Source: Brevibacterium album DSM 18261
GTDB lineage: Bacteria; Actinomycetota; Actinomycetes; Actinomycetales; Brevibacteriaceae
Length of the DNA: 64,000 nucleotides
Direction of reading: 5' to 3'
Assembly (NCBI RefSeq): GCF_000426445.1
Contig: NZ_KE384526.1
Span: 62,001 to 126,000, forward strand
Shown here: positions 1 to 10,358 of the stretch, piece by piece
Layout: each line of letters starts with the position of its first letter
Numbering within the stretch: position 1 is the first letter of the stretch
Notes under the pieces: model-generated
Databases searched by the model: none
What the model was told of the DNA's origin: nothing
The model's input: only the letters and a program-made list of their open reading frames with translations
Program-made: the position numbers and the translations under genes

Positions 1-303
1 GGACAGGCCGATGAGCGCCGAGGCCATGAGGGCCTTGTCCGCGATCGGATCGGCGATCTTGCCGAAGTCCGTGATGAGGTTCCAGGCCCGGGCGAGCGTG
101 CCGTCGATCCAGTCCGTCACCATCGCGACGACGAAGACGGCGAACGCCCAGAGCATTCGCACCGGATCGAGCTCGCCCCCGCCCAGCGCGCCCCCGCCCA
201 GCAGGAGCACCAGGAACACCGGCACCAGGATCAGCCGCACGACGGTGAGTGCGTTGGGCAGGTTGACGCTGCTGGGCTTGCTGTCCGCTGTCTCTGTGCT
301 CAC
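1..303 (-). CDS. pgsA: CDP-diacylglycerol--glycerol-3-phosphate 3-phosphatidyltransferase, 3' end cut by window edge
   Basis: This inner-membrane enzyme makes phosphatidylglycerol phosphate from CDP-diacylglycerol and glycerol 3-phosphate, the first committed step to phosphatidylglycerol and cardiolipin. The 101 visible residues start at a GTG and show a hydrophobic segment around residues 20-40. They then carry the CDP-alcohol phosphatidyltransferase signature TDWIDGTLARAWN followed by TDFGKIADPIADK, which supplies the conserved D-G-x2-A-R...G...D...D residues. The C-terminal membrane helices lie beyond the left edge. The gene follows ftsK with a 23-nt gap, the usual actinobacterial ftsK-pgsA order. 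A -10-like TAGGCT ends 6 nt before the GTG, so a leaderless transcript is possible. Family assignment is firm; glycerol phosphate rather than another alcohol as acceptor is inferred from the context. Confidence 0.93.
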   Translation of the reverse strand, partial: MSTETADSKPSSVNLPNALTVVRLILVPVFLVLLLGGGALGGGELDPVRMLWAFAVFVVAMVTDWIDGTLARAWNLITDFGKIADPIADKALMASALIGLS

Positions 304-309
304 GGTCCC

Positions 310-315
310 AGCCTA
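310..315 (-). promoter_or_regulatory. candidate -10 box for leaderless pgsA
   Basis: On the minus strand TAGGCT is followed by 6 nt (gggacc) and then the GTG start of pgsA. The same hexamer sits 7 nt before truB. No clear -35 is visible because the region overlaps the end of ftsK. Confidence 0.4.
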
Positions 316-326
316 GCCGTTCCCGC

Positions 327-3251
327 TCATCGCCCGGTGAGCTCCCAGGCGTCGTCCCCGCCGGCCTCGACGATCTCGAGGCCCGTGGCCTCGTCGTACA
401 TGCGACCGTCGTCTCCCGCGCGCGTGCGCCCGAGGTCGCCGGGACCTCGCGCTCCGCCCTCAGCATACGGATCCCCCGCATCGGCGGACGCCCGTTCCGC
501 GCCGCCCGGCCCTGCGCCGCCCGGGCCGCCGGAGACCGGGCCGCCGGAGCCGCCCTCGTCCGGGGGATCCTCTCCGCGGATCACCGCGAGCGTGGCCGGC
601 AGGTCCTCCGGCCTCACGAGCACATCGCGGGCCTTCGAGCCCTCGGACGGTCCCACGACGCCGCGGGACTCCATGAGGTCCATGAGCCGGCCCGCCTTGG
701 CGAAGCCCACCCGCAGCTTGCGCTGGAGCATCGAGGTGGAGCCGAACTGCGTCGTGACGACGAGCTCCGCGGCCTGCAGCAGCAGTTCGAGGTCGTCGCC
801 GATCTCCTCGTCGATCTCCTTCTTCGGCGCCTCGACCGCGACGTCCTCGCGGTACACCGGCGAGAGCTGGCCCTTGACGTGGGCGACGATCTCCTCGATC
901 TCGGACTCGTTGACCCAGGCTCCCTGCACGCGCATCGGCTTGGCCGCGCCCATCGGCAGGAACAGCGCATCGCCCTGGCCGATGAGCTTCTCAGCACCGG
1001 GCTGGTCGAGCACGACGCGGGAATCGGCGAGCGAGGAGGTCGCGAACGCCAGCCGCGAGGGCACGTTCGCCTTGATGAGACCCGTCACGACGTCGACGGA
1101 GGGGCGCTGGGTCGCGAGCACGAGGTGGATGCCGGCGGCGCGGGCGAGCTGCGTGATCCGCTGGATCGAGGCCTCGACGTCGCGGGGGGCCACCATCATG
1201 AGGTCGGCGAGCTCGTCGACGACCACGAGGAGGTAGGGATAGGGGTGCAGTTCGCGCTCCGAGCCCGGGGGCACTGTGAGCTTCCCCTCGCGCACCGCCT
1301 TGTTGAACTCCTTGACGTGCTTGAACCCGAAGTGGGCGAGGTCGTCATAGCGCGCGTCCATCTCCCGCACCACCCATTCGAGGGCCTCGGCGGCCTTCTT
1401 GGGGTTCGTGATGATGGGGGTGATGAGGTGCGGGATGCCCTCGTAGGTGGTGAGTTCGACGCGCTTGGGGTCGACGAGGATCATGCGGACCTCGTCCGGG
1501 GTGGCGCGCATCATGATCGAGGTGATCATGGAGTTCACGAAGCTCGACTTGCCCGCGCCCGTGGCACCGGCCACGAGGAGGTGCGGCATCTTCGAGAGGT
1601 CGGCGACGACGAAGCCGCCCTCCACGTCCTTGCCCACTCCCATCACCATCGGGTGGTCGGTCTTCCGCGCCGCATTGGAGCGCAGCACGTCACCCAGGGA
1701 GACCGTCTCGCGGTCGGAGTTCGGGATCTCGATGCCGATCGCCTTCTTGCCCGGGATCGGCGAGAGGATGCGCACGTCCGCGCTCGCGACCGCGTAGGCG
1801 ATGTTCTTGCTCAGCGCCGTGACCTTCTCCACCTTGGTCCCGGGCGCGAGCTCGACCTCGTAGCGGGTGACGGTGGGGCCGCGGGAGAAACCGGACACCT
1901 CGGCGTCGATCTTGAACTGCTCGAACACATCGCGCAGCGCGGCGACGACCCGGTCATTGGCCTCCGAGCGCTCCTTGGGCGGCGGTCCCACCGCCAGCAG
2001 CTCGGAGCTCGGGAGGGTGTAGGTGACGTCGCCGCCCAGTTCCAGCTGGGCGACGCGCTGCGGGAGCTCGCCCGTCGCCTCGGGCGCGGGCGTGCGGACC
2101 ACGGGGATGTCCGCGGTGTCGGCCTCGCCGGAGGACCGGCCCCCGGCCTCCGGGGCGCCGTCCCGGCTCCGGGCGCCGAGCACCGCCGTGGGCTCGTCCA
2201 TGCCCACCTCGCGGCGCAGCTGGGCGGCGGCCTGCTCCGCCTTCGTCGGACGGCGCTCGCCGGGCCGGTAGCGGGGCTCCGAGGCCGCCGCATCGACGTC
2301 GTAGACCTCCGTCTCCTCCGCGGAGGCGCCGGGGGGCGCTGCGCCCCGGTCCCCGCTCCGGCCCGTCCGCTGCTCCTCCTCGAGCTCGCGCTCGTGGATG
2401 TAGGCCTTGTCATAGGCGGATTCGGACTCGGACTCGTGCGACGGGGCCTCCTCCGCGGCCTTGCGCCTGGCCCCCCGCTTGCGCCCCATGGGCTTGAGCG
2501 TCGAAGTCGTCCGGCCCTCGGCGACGAGGTCCTCGGCCTCCTCGGCGGTCCCGGACCCGCCCGTGAGCCGCTCATAGGCGCCGCGGATGCGGGCCGGGAT
2601 CCGGCGCACCGGCGTGGCCGTGACGACGAGCACGGAGAACAGCGCCAGGAGCACCAGCAGGGGGACGGCGACGTAGACGGTCGTCGCGACCACGAGCGGG
2701 GAGGAGACGATGTAGCCCAGCGCTCCCCCGCCGTTGGCCATCGCCTCCCGCGAGTTCACGAAGCTGGGCGTGCCCGCCGCGATGTGGGCCAGCCCGGAGG
2801 CGGCCAGCACGGCTGCGATGAGCCCGATGAGGATGCGGTTGTTCCCGCGGGTGTCCTCGCCGCGGAGGAACAGCCGGACGGCATAGCCGAGCAGCAGCAG
2901 CGGCAGGGCGAGCGCGACGCGGCCGAGAGTGCCCTCGACCACGGCCCTCACCCCGTCGCCGAAGGCGCCGGGGATGTTCCACCACTCGAAGGCGGCGACG
3001 AGGATCGCCACCGCGACGAGCGCGAAGCCCGTGCCGTCGCGCCGCACGGGCGAGGCGTTCGCGGGATCGTCCGGATCGAGGACCTTGCGGGCTCGGCTCC
3101 CTGCCATGTGTGCCACTCCCATCCACGCACCGGTGAGGAGGTTGCCGCCAGGGCTCGCCTGGGAGCGCTCGGGGCCGCGAGCGGGCGCTGAGCCCTTCTT
3201 CGCGGCTTTCGAGCCCCGGGCGCGACCTGGGGAAGTCGTACTGGTCGCCAT
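327..3251 (-). CDS. ftsK: DNA translocase FtsK
   Basis: This septum-anchored hexameric ATPase pumps chromosomal DNA during division and activates dimer resolution at dif. The 974-residue product starts [13 protein letters not shown]; an in-frame ATG 27 codons upstream lacks family-like sequence. Four membrane segments lie between about residues 80 and 220. A 220-residue acidic, Ala/Pro/Glu-rich linker follows, then the motor domain with Walker [10 protein letters not shown] near residue 565 and Walker [14 protein letters not shown]. The C-terminal winged-helix gamma domain ([20 protein letters not shown]) reads KOPS-like polar motifs. Its length is in the normal range for actinobacterial FtsK/SpoIIIE. 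The stop lies 23 nt upstream of pgsA. Confidence 0.97.
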   Translation of the reverse strand: MATSTTSPGRARGSKAAKKGSAPARGPERSQASPGGNLLTGAWMGVAHMAGSRARKVLDPDDPANASPVRRDGTGFALVAVAILVAAFEWWNIPGAFGDGVRAVVEGTLGRVALALPLLLLGYAVRLFLRGEDTRGNNRILIGLIAAVLAASGLAHIAAGTPSFVNSREAMANGGGALGYIVSSPLVVATTVYVAVPLLVLLALFSVLVVTATPVRRIPARIRGAYERLTGGSGTAEEAEDLVAEGRTTSTLKPMGRKRGARRKAAEEAPSHESESESAYDKAYIHERELEEEQRTGRSGDRGAAPPGASAEETEVYDVDAAASEPRYRPGERRPTKAEQAAAQLRREVGMDEPTAVLGARSRDGAPEAGGRSSGEADTADIPVVRTPAPEATGELPQRVAQLELGGDVTYTLPSSELLAVGPPPKERSEANDRVVAALRDVFEQFKIDAEVSGFSRGPTVTRYEVELAPGTKVEKVTALSKNIAYAVASADVRILSPIPGKKAIGIEIPNSDRETVSLGDVLRSNAARKTDHPMVMGVGKDVEGGFVVADLSKMPHLLVAGATGAGKSSFVNSMITSIMMRATPDEVRMILVDPKRVELTTYEGIPHLITPIITNPKKAAEALEWVVREMDARYDDLAHFGFKHVKEFNKAVREGKLTVPPGSERELHPYPYLLVVVDELADLMMVAPRDVEASIQRITQLARAAGIHLVLATQRPSVDVVTGLIKANVPSRLAFATSSLADSRVVLDQPGAEKLIGQGDALFLPMGAAKPMRVQGAWVNESEIEEIVAHVKGQLSPVYREDVAVEAPKKEIDEEIGDDLELLLQAAELVVTTQFGSTSMLQRKLRVGFAKAGRLMDLMESRGVVGPSEGSKARDVLVRPEDLPATLAVIRGEDPPDEGGSGGPVSGGPGGAGPGGAERASADAGDPYAEGGARGPGDLGRTRAGDDGRMYDEATGLEIVEAGGDDAWELTGR

Positions 3252-3365
3252 GATCCACCATGCTATGGGGGCGGGCGCGCACGATGTGGGACGTGCTCCC
3301 GGCGTTTTGGGACCTGAGCGGCAGGACTGCACACGTGCCTGCGCCGCCGTCCCCGTCCCCGGCAG

Positions 3366-3371
3366 TAGGAT
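3366..3371 (+). promoter_or_regulatory. candidate -10 box for the DUF1846 gene
   Basis: TAGGAT on the plus strand would start transcription near 3378. That leaves a leader of about 34 nt with the purine tract GAAGAAGGG before the GTG at 3412. No convincing -35 is visible. Confidence 0.35.
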
Positions 3372-3411
3372 CGGGTGCAGTCCGATGCACCCGCTGAAGA
3401 AGGGCCCGCCT

Positions 3412-4959
3412 GTGCCTCAGTCGTCCGCACCGCTTCCTCCCGCGCCGCCAGCGGCCTCCCCCGCCGCTCCCGCGCAGGGATTCGACCGGGAGCGCTACAT
3501 CGCACTGCAGTCCGAGCACATCCGGGCCCGGCGCAGGGAGATCGGCGGGAAGCTCTACCTCGAGATGGGCGGGAAGCTCTTCGACGACATGCACGCCTCC
3601 CGCGTGCTCCCGGGCTTCACCCCGGACAACAAGATCGCGATGCTCGAGCAGCTGCGGGACGAGCTCGAGATCGTCATCGCGGTCAATGCACGGGATCTGC
3701 AGCGCCAGAAGGTGCGCGCGGACCTCGGCATCACGTACGAGGAGGACGTGCTCCGCCTCGTCGACGTGTTCCGGCAGCACGGCTTCCTCGTGGAGAACGT
3801 GGTCTTCACGCAGCTGGAGAGCGACAACCATGCAGGCCTGGCCTTCCGCCGCAGGCTCGAGCGGCTGGGGCTGAGGACCGCGCGCCACCGCGTCATCCCC
3901 GGCTACCCCACGGACACCCGGAGGGTCGTGAGCGAGGCCGGGTTCGGCCTCAACGAGTACGTCGAGACGAGCCGCGACCTCGTGGTCATGACCGCTCCCG
4001 GGCCCGGCTCCGGCAAGCTCGCGACGTGCCTGTCGCAGATCTACCACGACCACCAGCGCGGCATCTCCTCCGGCTATGCGAAGTTCGAGACCTTCCCGGT
4101 GTGGAACCTGCCGCTCGAGCACCCCGTCAACCTCGCCTACGAGGCCGCGACTGCCGACCTCGACGACATCAACGTCATCGACCCCTTCCACCTGCATGCC
4201 TACGGGAAGCAGGTCACCTCCTACAACCGCGATGTGGAGGTCTTCCCGCTGCTCGCGGCCCTGCTCGAGCGGATCGCCGGCGCCAGCCCCTACGCCTCGC
4301 CCACGGACATGGGCGTGAACATGGTGGGCAGCTGCATCGTCGACGAGGAGGTGTGCCGGGAGGCCGCCCGCCAGGAGATCGTGCGCCGGTACTTCAAGGC
4401 GCTCGTCGACGAGCGCCGGGCCGATGCCGATGACACCGTCTCGGAGCGGATCGGCCTCATCATGGGCAAGGCCGGGGTCGAGACCTCCGACCGCGCCGTG
4501 GTGGGCCCCGCCCTCGAGCTCGAGACCGCCACAGGCGCACCGGCCTCGGCGCTGCTGCTCCACGACGGCACCCTGATCACGGGCAAGACCTCACCCCTGC
4601 TCGGCTGCTCCGCCGCGATGCTGCTGAACGCCCTCAAGCACCTCGCGGGGATCGATCCCGAGGCGCACCTGCTCTCCCCCGAGTCGATCGAGCCCATCCA
4701 GACCCTCAAGACTGCGCACCTGGGCAGCCGGAACCCGCGCCTGCACACCGATGAAGTCCTCATCGCACTCTCCGTGTCCGCCGGCGCCAGCGAGGAGAGC
4801 CGGAGGGCGCTCGCGCGCCTGCAGGACCTCAAGGACACCAACGCCCACACCACGACGATCCTCGGCTCCGTGGACGAGGGGATCTTCCGCAGCCTCGGCA
4901 TCATGGTCACGAGCGAGCCCAAGTACCAGCGGAGGACGGACCTCTACCACAAGCGCTGA
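3412..4959 (+). CDS. DUF1846 (UPF0371) family protein
   Basis: This conserved cytoplasmic protein has a family fold known from structural genomics, but no function I can state. The 515-residue product begins with a short Pro/Ala-rich tail. It then follows the family closely: [19 protein letters not shown] near residue 20, a P-loop-like [31 protein letters not shown], and [13 protein letters not shown] may bind a nucleotide, but that is inference. I chose the GTG at 3412 because GAAGAAGGG lies 8 nt upstream; an in-frame ATG at 3385 would add nine residues. The gene stands alone, divergent from ftsK and convergent with aceB. Length is normal for the family and there is no sign of disruption. 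Confidence 0.88.
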   Translation: MPQSSAPLPPAPPAASPAAPAQGFDRERYIALQSEHIRARRREIGGKLYLEMGGKLFDDMHASRVLPGFTPDNKIAMLEQLRDELEIVIAVNARDLQRQKVRADLGITYEEDVLRLVDVFRQHGFLVENVVFTQLESDNHAGLAFRRRLERLGLRTARHRVIPGYPTDTRRVVSEAGFGLNEYVETSRDLVVMTAPGPGSGKLATCLSQIYHDHQRGISSGYAKFETFPVWNLPLEHPVNLAYEAATADLDDINVIDPFHLHAYGKQVTSYNRDVEVFPLLAALLERIAGASPYASPTDMGVNMVGSCIVDEEVCREAARQEIVRRYFKALVDERRADADDTVSERIGLIMGKAGVETSDRAVVGPALELETATGAPASALLLHDGTLITGKTSPLLGCSAAMLLNALKHLAGIDPEAHLLSPESIEPIQTLKTAHLGSRNPRLHTDEVLIALSVSAGASEESRRALARLQDLKDTNAHTTTILGSVDEGIFRSLGIMVTSEPKYQRRTDLYHKR

Positions 4960-5013
4960 GGCGCTCGCCGGACCGCTGCCGCAGCCCCGGGGGCGGCACC
5001 GTCGGGAAGACGG

Positions 5014-5054
5014 ATCGGCCTCGGCGCCTCCCCTGGGAAGGTGCCGAGGCCGAT
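5014..5054. terminator. bidirectional hairpin between DUF1846 gene and aceB
   Basis: Arms 5014-5028 and 5040-5054 form a 15-bp stem with one G-T wobble and an 11-nt loop. It sits between two convergent genes, so it can end both transcripts. No long T tract follows, as is common in high-GC actinobacteria. Confidence 0.7.
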
Positions 5055-5072
5055 GCGCGGACGGGCCGTGGC

Positions 5073-6674
5073 TCAGCCCAGCAGCTCGTAGGCCGGGACC
5101 GTGAGGAAGTCCGCGTACTCCTCCTGCGTGGCCATCTGCTGGAACAGGCTCCTGGCGGTCTCCCACTGCGCGGGCTCGCCCGGCAGCTTCGCGACCTCCT
5201 CGGCGATGATCCGGTCGACGAGCTCCTTCGTCACTGCCTCGCCGGTGTCCGCGAGCACGACCCCGTAGTGCAGCCACTGCCACACCTGGGAGCGGGAGAT
5301 CTCGGCCGTCGCGGCGTCCTCCATGAGACCGCCGATCGCCGCCGCGCCGTTTCCGCCCAGCCATGCCGCGACGTACTGGATGCCCACCGTCACGTTGAGG
5401 CGCAGGCCGGCCTCGGTGACGTCACCGGGCGTGTCGCGCACGCTCAGGAGGTCTGCGGCGGTGACGGCGACGTCCTCGCGCTTGCGCTCGATCTGATTGG
5501 GGCGCTCGCCGAGCACCTTCGTGAACTCCGCGCGGCAGGCCTCGACCATGCCGGGGTGGGCGACCCAGGAGCCGTCGAAGCCGTCGCCGGCCTCGCGCGA
5601 CTTGTCCCGCTCCACCTGGTCGAAGGCCTTCCGGTTGGCCTCCTCGTCCTTCGAGGGGACGAAGGCGGACATGCCGCCGATCGCGTGGGCCCCGCGCTTG
5701 TGGCAGGTCCGGACCAGCAGCTCCGTGTACGCGCGCATGAAGGGCACGGTCATCGTCACCCGGCCGCGGTCCGGGGTGATCCAGTCCTCGCCCTTGGTCC
5801 GGTGCGTCTTGATGACGGAGAAGATGTAGTCCCAGCGGCCTGCATTGAGGCCTGCCGAGTGCTCGCGCAGCTCGTAGAGGATCTCCTCCATCTCGAAGGC
5901 GGCGGGGTAGGTCTCGATGAGGCACGTCGCCCGGATGGTGCCGCGGTCGTAGCCGAGCTTCTCCTGCGCGTGGATGAAGACGTCGTTCCACAGCCTCGCC
6001 TCGAGGTGCGACTCCATCTTGGGCAGGTAGAAGTACGGGCCGCGACCCTTGGCGATCTGCAGGGCGGCGCAGTTCGCGAAGTACAGCGCGAAGTCCACGA
6101 GCGAGCCCGAGGCGGTCCGCCCGTCGATCGTCATGTGCTTCTCGTCGAGGTGCCAGCCGCGGGGCCGGACCACGATGGTCGGCAGCTCCTCGTCCGGGCG
6201 CAGGCGGTACTCCTTGCCCTGCTCGCTCACGAAGTCGATCTCGCGGTTCAGCGCGTCGAGGAGGTTCACCTGGCCGCCGATGACGGAGTCCCAGGCCGGG
6301 GTGTTCGCATCCTCCTGATCGGCCAGCCACACCTTGGCGCCGGAGTTGAGCGCGTTGATCGTCATCTTCGTGTAGGTGGGCCCGGTCACCTCGACGCGCC
6401 TGTCCTCGAGCCCCGGCGCGGGCGGGGCCACCTGCCAGGAGTCGTCGGCACGGATGTGCGCGGTCTCGGTGAGGAAGCCGAGCTCCTCGCCCGCGTCGAG
6501 GCGCTCCTGGCGCTCCTTCCGGGCGGCCAGCCGCTCGGCCCGGGTGTCCGCGAAGGCGCGGTGCAGGGAGACGATGAGGCCGAGCGCGTCGGGGGTGAGC
6601 ACCTTCTCGGCGCCCTCCGGCAGCTCAGCGGTGATCTCGAGGCCCTCGGGCAGCTCGATGGCGGCAGCGGTCAT
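5073..6674 (-). CDS. aceB: malate synthase A
   Basis: The enzyme condenses glyoxylate with acetyl-CoA to malate in the cytoplasm, completing the glyoxylate shunt or glycolate assimilation. The 533-residue product has the isoform-A length and landmarks: GPTYTKMTINALNSGAKVWLADQEDANTP near residue 110-135, the core LNAGRWDYIF, and the C-terminal SRSQVWQWLHYGV region with acid-base residues. The Cys of the usual LNCGRWDY signature is Ala here. AGGAGA lies 8 nt before the ATG. The GlcD-type oxidase gene lies 93 nt upstream on the same strand, and the permease and IclR gene follow divergently. Malate synthase therefore probably removes glyoxylate made by that oxidase. No isocitrate lyase gene is in the window. 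Confidence 0.95.
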   Translation of the reverse strand: MTAAAIELPEGLEITAELPEGAEKVLTPDALGLIVSLHRAFADTRAERLAARKERQERLDAGEELGFLTETAHIRADDSWQVAPPAPGLEDRRVEVTGPTYTKMTINALNSGAKVWLADQEDANTPAWDSVIGGQVNLLDALNREIDFVSEQGKEYRLRPDEELPTIVVRPRGWHLDEKHMTIDGRTASGSLVDFALYFANCAALQIAKGRGPYFYLPKMESHLEARLWNDVFIHAQEKLGYDRGTIRATCLIETYPAAFEMEEILYELREHSAGLNAGRWDYIFSVIKTHRTKGEDWITPDRGRVTMTVPFMRAYTELLVRTCHKRGAHAIGGMSAFVPSKDEEANRKAFDQVERDKSREAGDGFDGSWVAHPGMVEACRAEFTKVLGERPNQIERKREDVAVTAADLLSVRDTPGDVTEAGLRLNVTVGIQYVAAWLGGNGAAAIGGLMEDAATAEISRSQVWQWLHYGVVLADTGEAVTKELVDRIIAEEVAKLPGEPAQWETARSLFQQMATQEEYADFLTVPAYELLG

Positions 6675-6767
6675 GGTGTTCTCTCCTCTGTCCGTCCGGG
6701 CGCGGGGACTTCCGGCCCGGGAGGGTGGGTGACGTGCTGGGGTTTGGGTCTCGAAGGGGTTCGGGCC

Positions 6768-8201
6768 TCAGGGCCGCGGCGGCTCGTCGAACATGACTCC
6801 GGGGTTGAGGATGCCGGTGGGATCGAAGGCGGCCTTCACCCGGCGGTTGAGCTCCATCACGTCGTCCCCGAGGTATCCGGCCAGCCACGGCTGCTTGAGC
6901 CGGCCCACGCCGTGCTCACCCGTGATGGTCCCGCCCAGGGAGACCGCAAGGTCCATGATCGCGCCGTAGGCCGCGTGGGCGCGCTCCCGCTGGGCCGCAT
7001 CCGTCGGATCGAACACCACGAGCGGATGAGTGTTGCCGTCGCCGGCATGGGCCATGACCGCGACCAGCACATCGTGCTCGCGCGAGATCTCCGCGATGCC
7101 GTCGACGAGGGCGCCGAGCCGCGGGATCGGCACGCCCACGTCCTCGAGGAGGATGGTGCCCTTCTTCTCCACCGCCGGGATGGCGATCCGGCGCGCGGCG
7201 ACGAAGGCCTCGCCCTCATCGGGGTCGTCCGTCGAGTAGACCTCGGTGGCGCCTGCGGCCTCGCAGCGGCGGGCGATCTCCGCGATCTCCTCTCCGGCGT
7301 GCCCGGCCGGCTCGTCCGACTGCACGATGAGCATCGCGGCGGCCTCGCGGTCGAGGCCCATCCGCGTCTCGTCCTCGACCGCGCACAGCGTGGGACCGTC
7401 CATGAACTCCAGCATCGACGGCCGCATCGTCCGTGTGATGGCGAGGACGGCGTCCGTCGAGGCCTCCAGGCTCGGGAAGGTCGCCACGAGGGTCTGCGGG
7501 GCCCGCTGGGCGGGCACGAGCCGGAGCGTCACGTCCGTGATGATGCCGAGTGTGCCCTCGCTGCCCACGAACAGCTTGGTGAGCGGCAGTCCTGCCACGT
7601 CCTTGAGGCGCGGACCGCCCAGCTGCACCTTCCGCCCGTCCGCGAGCACGACGGTCATCCCGAGGACGTAGTCGGTCGTGACCCCGTACTTCACACAGCA
7701 CAGGCCTCCGGCGTTGGTCGCGATGTTCCCGCCGATCGAGCAGAACGTGTAAGAGGCCGGGTCCGGCGGATACCACAGACCGTGCTCGGCGGCGGCGGCC
7801 TTGACCTCGCCGTTGAACGCGCCCGGCTGCGCGACGACGGTCCGCGTGATCGGGTCCACGGTGATCTCGCGCATCCGCTCGAGCGAGAGCACGAGGCAGC
7901 CATCCTGCGCGGTGGAGCCGCCGGAGAGGCTCGTGCCCGCGCCGCGCGGCACCACGGGCGTGCCGGTGGCATGCGCGAAGCGGATCACCTCCTGCACGTC
8001 ATCGGCCGAGGCGGCCCGCACGACCGCGAGCGGCGTCCCCGCATCCGGGTCCTCCGCGCGGTCCCGGCGGTAGGCCTCGGTCTTGACGGGGTCCGTGAGC
8101 ACCGCGCCCGGCTGCAGGCGGGCGCGCAGCTCATCGAGGGTCCTCGCCGGCCCGGCACTCCCCGCGCCGCCCTCAGCCGCAGTGCTGTGATTCCCTTCCA
8201 C
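6768..8201 (-). CDS. GlcD-type FAD-linked oxidase (glycolate or D-lactate dehydrogenase)
   Basis: A VAO-type flavoprotein that oxidises a 2-hydroxy acid, most likely glycolate to glyoxylate or D-lactate to pyruvate. The 477-residue product has the FAD-binding PCMH domain at about residues 60-240, with PRGAGTSLSGGSTAQDG and IGGNIATNAGGLCCVKYGVT. The C-terminal FAD-oxidase domain ends with HAGDGNTHPLVVFD, the family zinc/substrate motif, and GEHGVGRLK. I chose the GTG at 8201 because GGGAGGCGG precedes it; an ATG at 8288 would add 29 low-complexity residues. There are no GlcE or GlcF partners, so it resembles one-subunit D-2-hydroxy-acid dehydrogenases. Location next to malate synthase and a glycolate/lactate permease favours glycolate as substrate, but this is inference. 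Confidence 0.88.
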   Translation of the reverse strand: MEGNHSTAAEGGAGSAGPARTLDELRARLQPGAVLTDPVKTEAYRRDRAEDPDAGTPLAVVRAASADDVQEVIRFAHATGTPVVPRGAGTSLSGGSTAQDGCLVLSLERMREITVDPITRTVVAQPGAFNGEVKAAAAEHGLWYPPDPASYTFCSIGGNIATNAGGLCCVKYGVTTDYVLGMTVVLADGRKVQLGGPRLKDVAGLPLTKLFVGSEGTLGIITDVTLRLVPAQRAPQTLVATFPSLEASTDAVLAITRTMRPSMLEFMDGPTLCAVEDETRMGLDREAAAMLIVQSDEPAGHAGEEIAEIARRCEAAGATEVYSTDDPDEGEAFVAARRIAIPAVEKKGTILLEDVGVPIPRLGALVDGIAEISREHDVLVAVMAHAGDGNTHPLVVFDPTDAAQRERAHAAYGAIMDLAVSLGGTITGEHGVGRLKQPWLAGYLGDDVMELNRRVKAAFDPTGILNPGVMFDEPPRP

Positions 8202-8555
8202 CCGTCCGCCTCCCGTGGGTCGACCGATTCCGCGGGGACTGTCCGTCCCATCGCCTCGGCCCCGATTCTGCCATGTGCTCTCGGTCACGGTAACACCACG
8301 ATCCCGCGGTATGAAATCTCAATTTCATGATATGAAATCGTGGATGCGTGGCGGTGTCGTGGGAAGACTTTCCGAAGCAGCCACCACGCGCGCGCATTCC
8401 TGCGAGAAGGCTGTGCCACGGCCCGGAACCGGCTGGACACAGTGTGATCTGAGCCGCATCATGGAACCCATCGGATCGCAGAGCGAAACTCCGCGATCAC
8501 TCCTATGTCCTTTCCGTGCGTCGCAGGCGCCGCACGGACCTGCGAGAGGCACCAC
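8202..8555. other. divergent regulatory region between the oxidase and permease genes
   Basis: This 354-nt stretch without a gene separates two divergent transcripts. Its left part may encode an alternative N-terminus of the oxidase. The centre holds an AT-rich three-part repeat (8311-8338) that stands out in the GC-rich background. The right part ends in GAGAGG, 6 nt before the permease ATG. I see no clear promoter hexamers or terminator hairpin. Confidence 0.6.
8311..8338. promoter_or_regulatory. candidate IclR operator with three half-sites
   Basis: ATGAAAT (8311-8317), ATTTCAT (8322-8328) and ATGAAAT (8332-8338) make two overlapping perfect 7-bp palindromes that share the middle half-site, with 4-nt and 3-nt spacers. 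IclR-family proteins bind short AT-rich palindromes as dimers of dimers. The regulator gene lies two genes away at 10355-11119, so it is the likely ligand. Confidence 0.6.
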
Positions 8556-10358
8556 ATGGATGCACTTCTGGCCGCTTCACCCGTTCTGGTGGCGGGGATC
8601 CTGCTGCTGGGGTTCCGCGCACCCGCCACGATCGCCATGCCCGCGGGCCTCGTCGTCGCCGCACTCGTCGCCTTCTTCGCCTGGCAGGTCGAATGGATCA
8701 CGATCGGCGCCTCCGTCATGCAGGGCGTGCTCGTGGCGATCGGTCTGCTCTGGATCGTGTTCGGCGCGCTCCTCATGCTCGCCACCGTCACCAAGTCCGG
8801 CGCGATCGAGACCATCAAGGCCGGCTTCGTCTCCGTCTCCGCCGACCGCCGCGTCCAGGTGATCATCGTCGCCTGGCTCTTCGGCAGCTTCATCGAGGGC
8901 GCGGCCGGGTTCGGGACGCCTGCGGCGATCGTCGCGCCGCTGCTGCTCGCGCTCGGCTTCCCGGCCGTCGCCGCCGTCCTCGCGGGCCTCCTCATCCAGT
9001 CCACCCCCGTGAGCTTCGGCGCCGTCGGCACCCCCATGCTCACCGGCATCGGCACGGGTCTGCAGGACAGCACCGGCAGCCTGTCCGCCGACGTCTCCGC
9101 CCGGGCGGCGGAGCTGGGGCTCGACGCCTCCGGCTTCGTGGCCCACACCGCGTTCCAGGTCGCCGCCCTCCACGCCGTCTGCGGAATCTTCATCCCGCTC
9201 ACGCTCGTGTGCTTCATGACCGGCTTCTTCGGGGAGCGCAAGCGCTTCGCGGACGGCCTCGCCGTCGCCCCCTTCGCGATCTTCGCCGCCGTCGCGTTCA
9301 TCGTCCCCTACCTCCTCGTCGCCTGGCTGCTGGGGCCCGAGTTCCCGTCCCTCCTCGGCGGCCTCATCGGCCTGCTCATCGTCATCACGGCCGCGCGCAA
9401 GGGCTTCCTCATGCCGAAGGAGGTCTGGGACTTCCCGGCGCGGAACCGGTGGCCCGAGCGCTGGATGGGCAAGGTCGACCCGGCCGACGAGGCCGCGCAC
9501 CTCGGCAAGCGCATGCCGCTCGTCCAGGCCTGGGCGCCGTACCTCATCGTCGTGGCGCTGCTCCTCCTCACCCGCAACATCCCGGCAGTCAAGGACTTCC
9601 TCGCCAATGTCGCCGTCGTGAGCGTCGAGGACATCTTCGGCACCGGGATCAGCCAGAAGATGGACCTCCTCTACTCCCCCGGCTTCCTGTTCGTGCTCGC
9701 GAGCATCGCCACCTACGGCATCCACCGCATGACGAAGCGGCAGATCGCGGACGCCTGGGGGCTCGCCGGCAGGCAGATCGCGGGAGCGGCCTTCGCGCTC
9801 CTCTGCTCCCTGCCGATGGTGCGCGTGTTCATCAACTCCGGACCGGAGTTCAACGGGTCCGGGCTCGAGTCCATGCCGCTCACCCTCGCGAACACCGCCG
9901 CCGAGGCCCTCGGCGCCAACTGGCCCGTCCTCGCCCCGTTCGCCGGTGCGCTGGGCGCGTTCATCGCGGGCTCGAACACCGTCTCGAACGTGATGTTCTC
10001 CCAGTTCCAGTTCTCCACCGGGGTGAACATCGGGGTGAGCTCGCCGGAGACCGTCGTCGCCGTCCAGGCCGTGGGCGGTGCAGCGGGCAACATGGTCGCG
10101 GTGCACAATGTCGTCGCCGCGGCCGCGACGGTGGGCCTGCTGGGCCGCGAGGGCGACATCATCCGCAAGACGGTGCTGCCCATGCTCGTCTACTCCCTCA
10201 CCGCCGGCTGCCTCGCCTACATCTACCTGTGGGGCCCGGGTCTCAACCTCGGCACGATCCTCATGGGGGTGATCCTCCTGGGCGTGCTCACGACGTTCTT
10301 CCTCCTGACGCGTGAGAAGCCGCGGCAGAACAGGGAACTCGCCCCGGCCTCGGCGTGA
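8556..10358 (+). CDS. L-lactate/glycolate permease (LctP/GlcA family)
   Basis: A polytopic proton symporter that imports 2-hydroxy acids such as lactate or glycolate. The 600-residue product has about 13 hydrophobic segments and the family hallmarks [34 protein letters not shown] and [14 protein letters not shown] near residues 470-485. I chose the ATG at 8556 because GAGAGG lies 6 nt upstream and the protein then begins inside the first membrane segment, as in the family. Upstream in-frame codons give an unconserved tail. The stop overlaps the iclR start as GTGA, so the two are co-translated. It is transcribed away from the GlcD-type oxidase and malate synthase, which together suggests glycolate or lactate uptake. 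Confidence 0.93.
   Translation: MDALLAASPVLVAGILLLGFRAPATIAMPAGLVVAALVAFFAWQVEWITIGASVMQGVLVAIGLLWIVFGALLMLATVTKSGAIETIKAGFVSVSADRRVQVIIVAWLFGSFIEGAAGFGTPAAIVAPLLLALGFPAVAAVLAGLLIQSTPVSFGAVGTPMLTGIGTGLQDSTGSLSADVSARAAELGLDASGFVAHTAFQVAALHAVCGIFIPLTLVCFMTGFFGERKRFADGLAVAPFAIFAAVAFIVPYLLVAWLLGPEFPSLLGGLIGLLIVITAARKGFLMPKEVWDFPARNRWPERWMGKVDPADEAAHLGKRMPLVQAWAPYLIVVALLLLTRNIPAVKDFLANVAVVSVEDIFGTGISQKMDLLYSPGFLFVLASIATYGIHRMTKRQIADAWGLAGRQIAGAAFALLCSLPMVRVFINSGPEFNGSGLESMPLTLANTAAEALGANWPVLAPFAGALGAFIAGSNTVSNVMFSQFQFSTGVNIGVSSPETVVAVQAVGGAAGNMVAVHNVVAAAATVGLLGREGDIIRKTVLPMLVYSLTAGCLAYIYLWGPGLNLGTILMGVILLGVLTTFFLLTREKPRQNRELAPASA

Noticed and set aside
879..3191. Long plus-strand open frame of 770 codons opposite ftsK
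   Set aside because: It is the antisense shadow of ftsK. Its translation is Arg/Gly/Asp/His-rich with no domain, while the minus strand has complete FtsK motifs.
3385..3411. ATG at 3385 as start of the DUF1846 protein
   Set aside because: The GTG at 3412 has a better ribosome-binding site (GAAGAAGGG), and the added residues are not family-like. It cannot be fully excluded.
5268..8330. 1020-codon plus-strand frame opposite aceB and the oxidase gene
   Set aside because: It spans two recognisable genes on the other strand and has the composition of a GC-rich shadow frame with no motif.
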